Below are positions 8,192 through 16,632 of a stretch of DNA of 64,000 nucleotides, one piece after another. How positions within the stretch are numbered: the first letter of the stretch is position 1; each line of letters begins with the position of its first letter. The DNA comes from Kingella potus (GTDB lineage: Bacteria > Pseudomonadota > Gammaproteobacteria > Burkholderiales > Neisseriaceae), in assembly GCF_900451175.1 (NCBI RefSeq), contig NZ_UGJJ01000002.1, positions 496,001 to 560,000 on the forward strand. Reading direction: 5' to 3'. A program made the position numbers and the translations under genes. Below the pieces are notes generated by a model that did not search any database, was not told the DNA's origin, and was given only the letters and a program-made list of their open reading frames with translations.

Positions 8192-9427
8192 TCAAATCAG
8201 ATTGAGGTCGCTGACGCGGTCGAAGATGTGGTCGGGCTTGTTGCCTTCTTCGTAGAGCTGGATGCGCAGGCGCAGGTCGTTGGCGGAGTCGGCCTGGCGG
8301 ATGGCTTCGTCGTAGTCGATGGTGCCGGCGGCATAAAGGTCGAAAAGGTGTTGGTCGAAGGTTTGCATACCGTCGCCCTGGCCGCGCGTCATCAGATCTT
8401 TGATGCCGAGCAGGTCGCCTTTGAATACCAAATCCTGTACGGCGGGGGTGTTGATCATGAGGTCGACGATGGCGGTGCGGCCTTTGCCGCCTTTTTTGAC
8501 AACGAGACGCTGGCCGATGATGCCGACGAGGTTCATGGCCAAGTCAATCAGTACCTGCTTGTGCCGGTCTTCGGGATACAGGTTCATGATACGTTCGATG
8601 GTTTGGTTGGCGGTGGTGGCGTGGATGGTAAAGATGCATAGGTGGCCGGTTTGGGCGAGCTGGAGGGCGTATTCCATGCTTTCTACGGAACGCACCTCGC
8701 CGACGCAGACGACATCAGGAGCCTGACGCATTGCGCTTTGTACGGCGATTTCCCAGCTTTCGGTGTCGATGCCGATCTCGCGCTGGGTGATGATGGAGCG
8801 GCGGGGAACATGAAGATACTCGATGGGGTCTTCGATGGTGATGATGTGGCCGGGCAGGTTGCGGTTGCGGTGGTCGAGCATGGCGGCCATGGAGGTGGAT
8901 TTACCGGAGCCGGTTGCGCCGGCAAGGATGAGCAGGCCGCGTTTCTGCATGACGAGCTCTTTGAGCTTGAGGGGCAGGGCCAGGTCTTCCACGGAGGGGA
9001 TTTCGGTGTTGATGCGGCGCATGACGAGGCCGCAGCGGCCTTGTTCGTGATAGGAATTGACGCGGTAGCGCACGTTGGCTTTGGATTGGACGGAGTAGTT
9101 GATTTCGTGGGCGCGGACGTATTCTTCGCGCTGGCCGGCGTTCATGGTGGAGGCAACAATCTGCTCGGTTTCCGCAGAAGTGAGGGCGGGCAGGGGGACG
9201 GGGATGAGGTTGCCGTCGATTTTTACCGAGGGGGGGAAGCCTGCGCTGATGAAGATGTCGGACGCGCCGCGTTTTTCGGCTTCTTCGCACATGCGCGCCA
9301 GGATGGGGTGCAGGTGCTGGCCGATGGAGGCGGGGCTTTCGTTGGCGAGGTGGGGGCTGGTGCCGGTCGAGTAGTCGGATACGATTTCGTTCAACAGGCC
9401 GTTTAGGTCTTGCGGGATTGAGCTCAT
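8192..9427 (-). CDS. pilU: Type IV pilus retraction ATPase accessory, PilU
   Basis: PilU is a cytoplasmic hexameric ATPase that assists PilT in pulling back type IV pili. At 411 residues it has the usual PilU length. The Walker A motif is GATGSGKSTSMAAML (about residues 169-183), followed by the Asp box IITIEDPIEYLH, the Walker B region DVVCVGEVRSVESMEYAL and the His box TGHLCIFTIHATTANQTIERI, all features of the PilT/VirB11 secretion ATPase family. The N-terminus has the PAS-like segment GASDIFISAGFPPSVKIDG. The ATG has a good GGAG site. It starts 35 bases after pilT ends, on the same strand, so the two form an operon. Confidence 0.95.
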   Translation of the reverse strand: MSSIPQDLNGLLNEIVSDYSTGTSPHLANESPASIGQHLHPILARMCEEAEKRGASDIFISAGFPPSVKIDGNLIPVPLPALTSAETEQIVASTMNAGQREEYVRAHEINYSVQSKANVRYRVNSYHEQGRCGLVMRRINTEIPSVEDLALPLKLKELVMQKRGLLILAGATGSGKSTSMAAMLDHRNRNLPGHIITIEDPIEYLHVPRRSIITQREIGIDTESWEIAVQSAMRQAPDVVCVGEVRSVESMEYALQLAQTGHLCIFTIHATTANQTIERIMNLYPEDRHKQVLIDLAMNLVGIIGQRLVVKKGGKGRTAIVDLMINTPAVQDLVFKGDLLGIKDLMTRGQGDGMQTFDQHLFDLYAAGTIDYDEAIRQADSANDLRLRIQLYEEGNKPDHIFDRVSDLNLI

Positions 9428-9462
9428 GGAAATTCTCCGTTGCCTTTGTATATGCGTATATT

Positions 9463-10500
9463 TTAGAGGAAGTCGGCGTTTTGTGCTTTGGCGCGGGCGG
9501 TTTCTTGGGAGATCACGCCGGTGCGTACGAGGTTTTGCAGCGATTGGTCGAGGGTCTGCATACCGTACTGCTGGCCGGTTTGCAGGGCGGAGCCGATTTG
9601 GGCGATTTTGTTTTCGCGGATGAGGTTGCGCACGGCGGCGGTGGAAATCAGGATTTCGTGGGCGGCTACGCGGCCTTGTCCGTCGCGGGTTTTGAGGAGG
9701 GTTTGGGAAATAACGGCGCGCAGGGATTCGGAAAGCATGGAGCGTACCATTTCTTTTTCGCCGGCGGGGAATACGTCGACGATACGGTCGACGGTTTTGG
9801 CCGCGCCGGTGGTGTGCAGGGTGCCGAATACCAAGTGGCCGGTTTCGGCGGCGGTGAGGGCGAGGCCGATGGTTTCGGGGTCGCGCATCTCGCCCACGAG
9901 GATGACATCCGGGTCTTCACGCAGGGCGGAACGCAGGGCGTTGGCGAAGCTGTGGGTGTGTTCGTGCAGCTCGCGCTGGTTGATCAGGCATTTTTTGCTC
10001 TCGTGGACAAACTCGATCGGGTCTTCGATGGTGAGGATGTGGGAGGACTGGGTTTCGTTGACGTAGTTGATCATGGCGGCCAGCGTGGTGGATTTGCCGG
10101 AGCCGGTCGGGCCGGTTACGAGGACGAGGCCGCGCGGATTGTCGGAGATTTTTTGGAAGATGCGCGGGGCTTTGAGGTCGTCGAGGGTCAGCACTTTGCT
10201 GGGAATGGTACGGAATACGGCGGCGGGGCCGCGGTTGGTGTTGAAGGCGTTGACACGGAAGCGGGCTACGTTGGGCAGCTCGAAGGAGAAGTCGGTTTCC
10301 AGGTTTTGCTGGTAGTTTTTGCGCTGCAAGTCGTTCATCACGGACGTTACCATGTGGCCGACTTCTTCGGCGTTCATTTCCGGCAGGTTGATGCGGCGGA
10401 TGTCGCCGTGGACGCGGATCATCGGCGGCAGGCCGGAGGAAAGGTGTAAGTCGGACGCTTTGTTTTTTACGCCGAATGCGAGCAAGTCGGTAATTTGCAT
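9463..10500 (-). CDS. pilT: Type IV pilus retraction ATPase PilT
   Basis: PilT powers pilus disassembly, which drives twitching motility and, in Neisseria, DNA uptake for transformation. The 345 residues start MQITDLLAFGVKNKASDLHLSSGLPPMIRVHG, the standard PilT beginning; Walker A is GPTGSGKSTTLAAM, followed by the Asp box ILTIEDPIEFVH, Walker B DVILVGEMRDPETIGLAL and the His box TGHLVFGTLHTTGAAKTVDR. The open frame extends upstream antisense to yggS, but the ATG at 10500 with an AAAGG site matches the family. It is first in an operon with pilU and transcribed divergently from yggS. The many uptake sequences in this DNA are the substrate of the same transformation system. Confidence 0.96.
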   Translation of the reverse strand: MQITDLLAFGVKNKASDLHLSSGLPPMIRVHGDIRRINLPEMNAEEVGHMVTSVMNDLQRKNYQQNLETDFSFELPNVARFRVNAFNTNRGPAAVFRTIPSKVLTLDDLKAPRIFQKISDNPRGLVLVTGPTGSGKSTTLAAMINYVNETQSSHILTIEDPIEFVHESKKCLINQRELHEHTHSFANALRSALREDPDVILVGEMRDPETIGLALTAAETGHLVFGTLHTTGAAKTVDRIVDVFPAGEKEMVRSMLSESLRAVISQTLLKTRDGQGRVAAHEILISTAAVRNLIRENKIAQIGSALQTGQQYGMQTLDQSLQNLVRTGVISQETARAKAQNADFL

Positions 10501-10629
10501 AATGTGGCCTTTGTCTTTTTCAGTTACAATTTCTTGCAAAAAATAACACCGCATTTTAATTAAGAACGGCGGTTTATTCCATGCAAATCTGCACAAATTC
10601 CCAAAACCCGTTCCAATCAGGCAATTATC

Positions 10630-11325
10630 ATGGCAACGCTGCAACAGAATTATCAAAATTTCATGCAAAATCTGGCGCAGGCGGCGGCAAAAGCGGGCAG
10701 GCCGTCTGAAAGCGTGCGGCTGGTGGCGGTGTCGAAAACCTTTCCCGCCGCCGACATCCGCACGCTTTATGCCGCAGGGCAGCGGGATTTCGGCGAAAAC
10801 TATGTGCAGGAATGGCAGGACAAGGCCGAATCGCTGGCCGATCTGCCCGATATTGTCTGGCACATCATCGGCGATGTGCAGTCGAACAAAACAAAGGCCG
10901 TGGCCGAACGCGCCCATTGGGTGCATACCGTAGGCCGTCTGAAAACCGCGCAGCGGCTGAGTGCGCAGCGGCCGTCTGCCATGCCGCCTTTGCAGGTGTG
11001 CATCGAGGTAAACATCACGGGCGAAGCGGCCAGACACGGCGTTGCGCCCGAAGAGGCCGTGGATCTGGCGGCGGCGGCGGCCAAGCTGCCCAATTTGCAG
11101 GTGCGCGGGCTGATGTGTGTGGCCGAAGCGGGGGCGGACGAAGCGGCTTTGGTAAAACAGTTCGGCAAAATGCGTGTCCTGCTGGCCGGTTTGAATGCGG
11201 CGGGCGTGGCGGCGGATGTGCTGTCGATGGGGATGTCGGGCGATTGGGAAGTGGCGGTGGATTGCGGTGCAAGCCATGTGCGTATCGGCAGCGCGGTTTT
11301 CGGGCGGCGCGATTACGGCCGGTAA
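10630..11325 (+). CDS. yggS: YggS/PROSC family PLP homeostasis protein
   Basis: This 231-residue protein binds pyridoxal phosphate and helps keep its free level and amino-acid pools balanced; no enzymatic activity is established for the family. The fold is that of alanine racemase domain 1. The PLP lysine lies in RLVAVSKTFPAADIR (about residues 31-45), followed by FGENYVQEWQDK, WHIIGDVQSNK and the phosphate-binding SMGMSGDWEVAVDCGASHVRIGSAVFG at the end. Two uptake sequences are read in frame (RPSE near residue 26 and GRLKT near residue 103). It is divergent from pilT. In many bacteria yggS sits next to proC, as it nearly does here with one broken gene in between. Confidence 0.94.
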   Translation: MATLQQNYQNFMQNLAQAAAKAGRPSESVRLVAVSKTFPAADIRTLYAAGQRDFGENYVQEWQDKAESLADLPDIVWHIIGDVQSNKTKAVAERAHWVHTVGRLKTAQRLSAQRPSAMPPLQVCIEVNITGEAARHGVAPEEAVDLAAAAAKLPNLQVRGLMCVAEAGADEAALVKQFGKMRVLLAGLNAAGVAADVLSMGMSGDWEVAVDCGASHVRIGSAVFGRRDYGR

Positions 11326-11345
11326 ACGGAGAGGCCGTCTGAAAA

Positions 11346-11693
11346 ATGGAAAATACCGAAGCCGCCGTGATCGATGTCCTGTATGCGCAAGTGCGCGGGA
11401 AGCCGGCCGTTTTGGATTTTGCCGACGAGCTGCGCTTCATCCGCATCCTGTCGGGTCTCAACCCGCACGCTTAGCCGTCCCGTCGGGAAAAGCGGCTGGC
11501 ACTGATGGCGCATATCATCGAATCGCATCAGCACAACGGCATTTTTGAAGCCTTGCCGAAACATACTGCCCTGCTTTGCGCTTACGCAGACTGGGTGCGC
11601 GAAGCCGGGCAGGCTTTGTCGGCGGACACGGCAGCCTTCCTTGACGGCATCCATACCGGCCTTGACGGCAAGCCCTTATCGGAGGCCGTCTGA
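11346..11693 (+). pseudogene. Small gene interrupted by an in-frame TAG
   Basis: A 116-codon frame starts at ATG 11346 and ends with the TGA supplied by an uptake sequence at 11691-11693. It is broken once, by TAG at 11472-11474, after 42 codons (MENTEAAVIDVLYAQ... to SGLNPHA). The codons after the TAG keep the same frame and protein-like composition (PSRREKRLALMAHIIESH, then ALPKHTALLCAYADWVREAG). The start codon directly follows an uptake sequence with no good ribosome-binding site; an internal ATG at 11505 could start a 62-residue product. It lies between yggS and proC on the same strand. I do not recognise the family. It may be a decayed gene, a sequencing error or a read-through gene. 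Confidence 0.5.
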
Positions 11694-11778
11694 AAGCGGA
11701 GTGTCGGCACCGCCAAAACCGGTTTTCAGACGGCCTGAAACAGACAACACCCCATTCCTATATATAGAGGAGCGAAAC

Positions 11779-12573
11779 ATGAATATCTACTTTCTCGGCG
11801 GCGGCAATATGGCGGCCGCAATTGCGGGCGGGCTGGTCAGACAGGGCGGCTATAAGGTGCATATTGCCGAACGCAACGAGGCCGCCCGCGCCAGGCTGGT
11901 GCGCGAATTGGGCGTGTCCGTGTCCGAAAGCCTGCCGGAATTGGGCGCGGACGACGTTTTGGTGCTGGCGGTAAAGCCGCAGGATATGCGGGCGGCGTGT
12001 GCGGGCGTGCAAACCAACGGCGCGCTGGTATTGTCGGTGGCGGCCGGCTTGGGTATAGATACTCTGTCGTCTTATCTGGGCGGCACGCGCCGCATTGTGC
12101 GCGTGATGCCGAACACGCCCGCCAAAATCGGTTTGGGCGTGTCGGGGATGTTTGCAGACGGCCTCTGCGAAGCCGACAAAGCCGCCGCCGACAAAATCAT
12201 GCGCTCGGCCGGCGATACCGTCTGGCTCGGCAGCGAAGAAGAAATGCACCATATCACAGGCATCAGCGGCAGCGGGCCGGCCTATGTGTTCTACCTGCTC
12301 GAAGCCCTGCAAACCGCCGCCGAACAGCAGGGATTCGGCCGCGAAGACGCACGCAGGCTCAGCCTGGCCACATTCAAAGGCGCGGTTGCGCTGGCGGAGC
12401 AAAGCACAGAAGATTTTGCCGCATTGCGCCAAAACGTTACCTCCAAAGGCGGCACCACCCACGAAGCCGTGGAAACCTTCAAAGCGGAACACATCGCCGA
12501 ATCCCTGGCCAAAGGCGTGGCGGCCTGCGTGGCGCGTTCGCGGGAAATGGCTACACAGTTTGAGGCCGTCTGA
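11779..12573 (+). CDS. proC: Pyrroline-5-carboxylate reductase
   Basis: Catalyses the last step of proline synthesis, NAD(P)H-dependent reduction of pyrroline-5-carboxylate, in the cytoplasm. The 264 residues are of normal length. The Rossmann nucleotide-binding motif is at the start (MNIYFLGGGNMAAAIAGGL), followed by VLAVKPQDM, the RIVRVMPNTPAKIGLGVSGM segment and the C-terminal dimer domain with HHITGISGSGPAYVFYLLEAL and the signature LRQNVTSKGGTTHEAVETF. A strong GAGGAG site lies 6 bases before the ATG. The final codons GAG-GCC-GTC-TGA (Glu-Ala-Val-stop) are an uptake sequence. Confidence 0.96.
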   Translation: MNIYFLGGGNMAAAIAGGLVRQGGYKVHIAERNEAARARLVRELGVSVSESLPELGADDVLVLAVKPQDMRAACAGVQTNGALVLSVAAGLGIDTLSSYLGGTRRIVRVMPNTPAKIGLGVSGMFADGLCEADKAAADKIMRSAGDTVWLGSEEEMHHITGISGSGPAYVFYLLEALQTAAEQQGFGREDARRLSLATFKGAVALAEQSTEDFAALRQNVTSKGGTTHEAVETFKAEHIAESLAKGVAACVARSREMATQFEAV

Positions 12574-12757
12574 AAACGCCGCCGCAGCCAAAAGCACAGT
12601 TATCCGTTTAAGAAATGTAAGCGGATTGCAAAACAAGAGTTAAAAGAATAATCCGTGCTATCATGCGCGCCACTCGTCGCAGCGCGGGTGGACTTTCCGG
12701 CAAAAAATGCCGCATCCCATTGAAAAAACAGTTTATTACAAACAGAAGAGAGACAAA

Positions 12758-13174
12758 ATGGCCAAACTGACCGAACAGGACATCATCAACTGGAACGGCC
12801 CGGAAGACGACTATATGAACGAAGACCAGCTTGCCTTCTTCCGCGAGCTGCTGCTCAACCAGCAGGAAGAGCTGATTGCCAATGCAACCGACACCGCCGC
12901 CGAGCTGAAAAAGCACGAAACCGCCCCCGACCCGGCCGACCGCGCCACGCAGGAAGAAGAATACGCGCTGGAGCTGCGCACCCGCGACCGCGAACGCAAG
13001 CTGCTCAACAAAATCCAAGACACCATCCGCCTTATCGACCAGGGCGAATACGGCTACTGCCGCGACACCGGCGAACCGATCGGCCTCAAACGCCTGCTCG
13101 CCCGCCCCACCGCCACCCTGTCGGTAGAAGCGCAGGAACGCCGCGAACGCATGAAAAAACAGTTTGCCGACTGA
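12758..13174 (+). CDS. dksA: RNA polymerase-binding transcription factor DksA
   Basis: DksA enters the RNA polymerase secondary channel and, with ppGpp, adjusts transcription during starvation; the ppGpp synthase relA lies 7 kb away. The 138-residue protein has the coiled-coil arms with the tip motif PADRATQEEEYALELRTRDRERKLL (about residues 66-90) and the C-terminal globular end. Of the four zinc cysteines of E. coli DksA, only the first remains: YGYCRDTGEPIG has Thr in place of the second Cys, and the TLSVEAQE segment has none. It is therefore a low-cysteine, probably zinc-independent form, as known in some other proteobacteria. The ATG at 12758 follows GAAGAGAG. An uptake-sequence hairpin ends the gene. 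Confidence 0.93.
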   Translation: MAKLTEQDIINWNGPEDDYMNEDQLAFFRELLLNQQEELIANATDTAAELKKHETAPDPADRATQEEEYALELRTRDRERKLLNKIQDTIRLIDQGEYGYCRDTGEPIGLKRLLARPTATLSVEAQERRERMKKQFAD

Positions 13175-13188
13175 ACGGGCGCATCATC

Positions 13189-13221
13189 AGGCCGTCTGAA
13201 AAAATGTTTTCAGACGGCCTG
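13189..13221 (+). terminator. Inverted uptake-sequence pair after dksA
   Basis: CAGGCCGTCTGAAAA and TTTTCAGACGGCCTG form an almost loopless stem 15 bases after the dksA stop, followed by TTTGTCT. Confidence 0.75.
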
Positions 13222-13277
13222 TTTGTCTGTCCGCAGTCTGTATAATCCCGCCGTTTCCACACAGCCCGTCCCACGCC

Positions 13278-15125
13278 ATGAACATTTTTTACGAAGAATC
13301 CGGCCGTTTCAAAACCGCCGCCGTCGTCCAGAAAACCGAAGCGGCCTATCAGGCCGAAACCCTCCACGGCAAACGCGCCAAAATCAAAGCCGCCAACGTC
13401 TTTGCCGAATTTGACGGCGATCCCGCCGCCTTCCTCGCCGCCGCCGAAGCCGAAGCCGGACAAATCGACACCGCCCTTTTGTGGGAAGTGTCCGGCCGGG
13501 AGGAATTTACCGCCGCCGACACCGCCGCCGAATACTACGGCCATCCCCCGTCGAAAACCGAACTCGCCGCCACCCTCATCGCCCTTTATGCCGCGCCGAT
13601 GTATTTCTACAAAAAAGGCAAAGGCGTATTCAAAGCCGCCCCCGAAGACACCCTCAAACAGGCATTGGCCGCCGTCGAGCGCAAAAAACAGCAGGACGCG
13701 CAAATCGAAGACTGGACAGGCCGTCTGAAAAACGGCGAGCTGCCCGCCGAAGTCGCCGCCGTGCTGAAAACCGTCCTCCACGCCCCCGACAAACAGTCTC
13801 CCGCCTATAAGGCCTTCACCAAAGCCGCCGACGCACTCAAGCTCACGCCCTACGAACTGGCCAGACACGTCGGCGGCATTGCCTCCCTGCCGCAATACCT
13901 GCGCGACGGCTTCGAGCTGCGCCAATACCCGCAGGGTACGCAGCCCTCCGACACCGCAGAGCCGGACATCCCCGCCCTGCCTGCGGCCGAAGGCATCCGC
14001 GCCTTCTCCATCGACGACGCATCCACCACCGAAGTGGACGACGCGCTGTCGCTGCAAGAGCTGCCCGACGGCACAAAACGCATCGGCATCCACATTGCCG
14101 CCCCCGCCCTCGCCGCCCCCGCAGACAGTAGCATCGAACGCAGCGTTTTCCAACGCCAAAGCACGGCCTACTTCCCCGGCGGCAAAATCACCATGCTGCC
14201 CGACAACTGGATCGCCGCATTCAGCCTCGACGCAGGCAAAACCCCGCCTGCCGTCAGCCTCTATTTCGACGTGGACGCGGATTTCCGGGTATCCAATCCC
14301 GTCTGCAAAACCGAGCGCGTCGCCATTGCCGAAAACCTGCGCATCCAGCACATCGAGCCGCACTTCAACCGCGACCGGGGCACGGAAGGCGGCAACGCCT
14401 TCCCCCACCACAACGACCTGGCCTGGTTTTACCGTCTCGCCGCAGAGCTGCAAAAACAGCGCGGCAAATACGAAGCCGACCCTCCCGTACAGTACGACTA
14501 CGGCATCGACCTGCTGGCCGACGGCAGCGTCGCCGTAACGCAGCGCGAACGCAACTCGCCCATCGACACCCTCGTGAGCGAAATGATGATCCTCGCCAAC
14601 AGCACCTGGGCGCAAATGCTCGAAGAAGCCGGCCTGCCCGGCCTCTTCCGCGTCCAGCCGCCTTCCTCCAAAGTGCGCATGAGCACCCGCGCCGAAGCCC
14701 ACGCCGGCATCGGTGTCAGCCACTACGGCTGGTTTACCTCCCCCCTGCGCCGCGCCGCCGACTGGGTAAACCAAAAACAGCTTCTCTCCCTGATTGGCGG
14801 CACAGAGCCGCGTTTTGCAAAAAACGATCCCGCCCTCTTCGCCCAGCTGCGCGACTTTGAAACCGCCTACGCCGCCTGTCAGGACTTCCAGCGCGAAATG
14901 GAACACTATTGGAGCCTCGTCTGGCTGCAACAGCACCATGCCGCCGAAACCGAAGCCGTCATCCTCAAAGAAGACCTCGTCCGCCTCAGCGGCCTGCCCC
15001 TCGCCGCGCGCGTTACCGGCCTGCCCGTCGATCTGCCGCCGCGCACCACCGTCAGGCTGCGCATCACCGGCCTCGATTCCGAAAAACGCTTTATCGGCCT
15101 GAACTACCTCAACGCCGTGGTCTAG
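13278..15125 (+). CDS. RNB-domain (RNase II family) exoribonuclease
   Basis: A 615-residue protein with a central RNB catalytic domain, which degrades RNA 3' to 5'. The family's catalytic aspartate cluster is clear at about residues 240-260 (FSIDDASTTEVDDALSL, with IDDA and VDDA Asp residues), followed by RIGIHIAAPA, the FPGGKITMLPDNW segment (the family's yFp...vIpMLP), SEMMILANS and a helix with the HYGWFTSPLRRAADWVNQ motif that carries the conserved RYxDxxxH-type region. The N-terminus lacks the usual paired cold-shock domains of RNase R, and only a short S1-like end remains, so RNase II is the nearer relative. No strong ribosome-binding site precedes the ATG; a TATAAT at 13241-13246 may be its -10 box. 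One uptake sequence is read in frame near codon 148. Confidence 0.88.
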   Translation: MNIFYEESGRFKTAAVVQKTEAAYQAETLHGKRAKIKAANVFAEFDGDPAAFLAAAEAEAGQIDTALLWEVSGREEFTAADTAAEYYGHPPSKTELAATLIALYAAPMYFYKKGKGVFKAAPEDTLKQALAAVERKKQQDAQIEDWTGRLKNGELPAEVAAVLKTVLHAPDKQSPAYKAFTKAADALKLTPYELARHVGGIASLPQYLRDGFELRQYPQGTQPSDTAEPDIPALPAAEGIRAFSIDDASTTEVDDALSLQELPDGTKRIGIHIAAPALAAPADSSIERSVFQRQSTAYFPGGKITMLPDNWIAAFSLDAGKTPPAVSLYFDVDADFRVSNPVCKTERVAIAENLRIQHIEPHFNRDRGTEGGNAFPHHNDLAWFYRLAAELQKQRGKYEADPPVQYDYGIDLLADGSVAVTQRERNSPIDTLVSEMMILANSTWAQMLEEAGLPGLFRVQPPSSKVRMSTRAEAHAGIGVSHYGWFTSPLRRAADWVNQKQLLSLIGGTEPRFAKNDPALFAQLRDFETAYAACQDFQREMEHYWSLVWLQQHHAAETEAVILKEDLVRLSGLPLAARVTGLPVDLPPRTTVRLRITGLDSEKRFIGLNYLNAVV

Positions 15126-15145
15126 CAGGCGGCAAAGCACGGCAA

Positions 15146-15186
15146 GAGGCCGTCTGAAAACCGTATTTGCGGTTTCAGACGGCCTC
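15146..15186 (+). terminator. Inverted uptake-sequence pair after the RNB gene
   Basis: GAGGCCGTCTGAAAACCG and its complement make a long stem 21 bases after the stop codon, followed by TTTCTG. Confidence 0.75.
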
Positions 15187-15602
15187 TTTCTGTTTATCCT
15201 GCCGCATCACGCGTAGGATGTGCCGCACAGCGACGCACGCGGATTGGCCGGAGAAATTGCCTGTAAATAAAGAACGCGTGCGCCGCCTTTGGGCGGCATA
15301 CCCTATCTTTATTCTATTTCTCTAAAATGCCGTGCAATTGTCTGCACGCCCTTTGTTTTTTCAGACGGCCTCACTTTTGCTGTCCTTTAAAACACATGAA
15401 AGCATTTGAAACCGCGTGCGTGGCAGAGCCACACATCCTACCTTAACGGCAAAGGCCGTCTGAAAAGTGCCGATGTTTTTCAGACGGCCTTTATTTCCTC
15501 CACTCCTGCGGGAGATTCGGCCGCACGAAACGCTTGTCCGAATAAGTGTTTTTTATTCCTCCCGCCTGCGGGGATTGGGGTGCCGCTCCGGCTGCGCCGG
15601 TT
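15187..15602. repeat. Repeat-filled spacer between the RNB gene and the DnaA-like gene
   Basis: No gene is visible. A TAGGATGTG element spans about 15212-15302 with both hairpin ends; a second right-hand half (GCGTGGCAGAGCCACACATCC) lies at about 15415-15443; an inverted uptake-sequence pair is at about 15453-15492. A degenerate copy of the CCCGCCTGCGGGG repeat lies near 15559-15585, just past the end of the minus-strand gene. Confidence 0.65.
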
Positions 15603-16364
15603 TTACCGCCCGCACAGCATTTCTTCCGGCCAGTCTGCCTCGATGCGGACGCGGTTTTCCGTTTGGCACACGGCAATCAGGCGGTTGAGCAGGCCGGTCA
15701 GGCAGCGGACATCCGCTCCGGCTGGATATGCGGCCAAACGTTCGGCGGCCGCTTCGGACAACTCCACTCCCGCTGCGGCGGCTTTGGCCTGCACGATGGC
15801 GGCGCGCATGGCGGCATCGGGGGCATCGAGGCGTATGACAATGCCATGCGACAGGCGCGAGGCAAGGCCGGGATTGGTGTCGGCCAGTGCTTGCGGCGGA
15901 CAGCTTCCGCAGACCACGATTTGGCAACCGCGCGCACGGTAATGCTCAAAGAGGCGCAGAAATTCCTCCGCCGTGCGTTCGCGTCCTTGCAGCAATTGGA
16001 TGTCGTCGGCAATCAGCAGGTCTGCATCTTGGTATTGCCGCCCGAAGTCGCCGTCTGCGTATTTGTTGGTGCGTATGGCTTTTATCAGGCTTTGTGTGTA
16101 ATCGTCTGTGTTCAGACAATATACGCGTCCGGCGGGATGCAGGCGCAAAAATTCGTTGCCGACCGCTTCGGCCAGATGGGTTTTGCCCGTGCCTGCCGCA
16201 CCGTAGAGAAACAAGGGATTGTATATGCCGCCGCCCGGGCTGCGGGCAATGCGGCGGGCGGTTTCGCATATCTCGCGGTTGGCTCGGCCGCATACCAGGG
16301 TGTCGAAGGTGTGGGCGGGATTCGGTAGGGCTGTGTCCGGAGGTATTTGTTTGTTGCTGCTCAT
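15603..16364 (-). CDS. DnaA-like AAA+ ATPase lacking the DNA-binding domain
   Basis: The 253 residues align with domain III (the AAA+ ATPase) of the initiator DnaA and stop before domain IV. Seen in order: HTFDTLVCGRANREICETA (DnaA-type box), YNPLFLYGAAGTGKTHLAEAVGN (Walker A), the DADLLIADDIQLLQGRERTAEEF segment (Walker B), IVVCGSCPP (sensor 1), GLASRLSHGIVIRL (arginine finger) and a lid ending DVRCLTGLLNRL. E. coli Hda, which inactivates DnaA, also has only this domain, but the sequence here looks closer to DnaA itself than to E. coli Hda. It could be the local Hda counterpart or a separate initiation regulator; I cannot decide. The ATG at 16364 is chosen over an upstream TTG. It is monocistronic. 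Confidence 0.75.
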   Translation of the reverse strand: MSSNKQIPPDTALPNPAHTFDTLVCGRANREICETARRIARSPGGGIYNPLFLYGAAGTGKTHLAEAVGNEFLRLHPAGRVYCLNTDDYTQSLIKAIRTNKYADGDFGRQYQDADLLIADDIQLLQGRERTAEEFLRLFEHYRARGCQIVVCGSCPPQALADTNPGLASRLSHGIVIRLDAPDAAMRAAIVQAKAAAAGVELSEAAAERLAAYPAGADVRCLTGLLNRLIAVCQTENRVRIEADWPEEMLCGR

Positions 16365-16415
16365 ATTTGTTGCTTTCTGCTGTTTCAAATCTGTCTCTGC
16401 CAGGCTGAATGTTTG

Positions 16416-16448
16416 CAGGCCGTCTGAAAACCGTTTTCAGACGGCCTG
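16416..16448 (-). terminator. Inverted uptake-sequence pair after the 53-residue gene
   Basis: CAGGCCGTCTGAAAA and TTTTCAGACGGCCTG enclose a very short loop just past the minus-strand stop at 16455, closing the nuclease-fold operon and separating it from the DnaA-like gene. Confidence 0.75.
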
Positions 16449-16454
16449 TACGGC

Positions 16455-16616
16455 TTATTTGATTTCCAAAATCACCATATCGCGGTTCGGATAGTGTTTC
16501 TGCAAAGCCGCCATCACCGCGCTTTCGGTTTTGGCGGCGGCCTGGATGGTAACTTTTGAGGCCGCACTCAGGCTGCCGCCTTTGTTGCCGTATTTGAAGC
16601 GCACGGTTACTACCAT
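16455..16616 (-). CDS. 53-residue protein of unknown function
   Basis: A small basic protein, MVVTVRFKYGNKGGSLSAA at the start and AVMAALQKHYPNRDMVILEIK at the end, with a pattern of two beta strands, a helix and a strand. I do not recognise a family. The very strong AAAGGAGGAA site before the ATG at 16616 shows it is a real, well-translated gene. It begins 16 bases after the stop of the PD-(D/E)XK gene on the same strand and is followed by an uptake-sequence hairpin, so it is the second gene of a two-gene operon. Its size and place suit an accessory or inhibitor of the nuclease-fold protein, but that is inference. Confidence 0.72.
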   Translation of the reverse strand: MVVTVRFKYGNKGGSLSAASKVTIQAAAKTESAVMAALQKHYPNRDMVILEIK

Positions 16617-16632
16617 TTTTTTCCTCCTTTGG

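Noticed and set aside
10501..11277. Extension of the pilT frame upstream to 604 codons
   Set aside because: The extra part is antisense to yggS; the ATG at 10500 matches the conserved PilT start and has a ribosome-binding site.
13086..15140. A 684-codon minus-strand frame over the RNB gene
   Set aside because: Antisense to a clear RNB-domain enzyme and rich in Gly, as mirrored GC-rich code gives.
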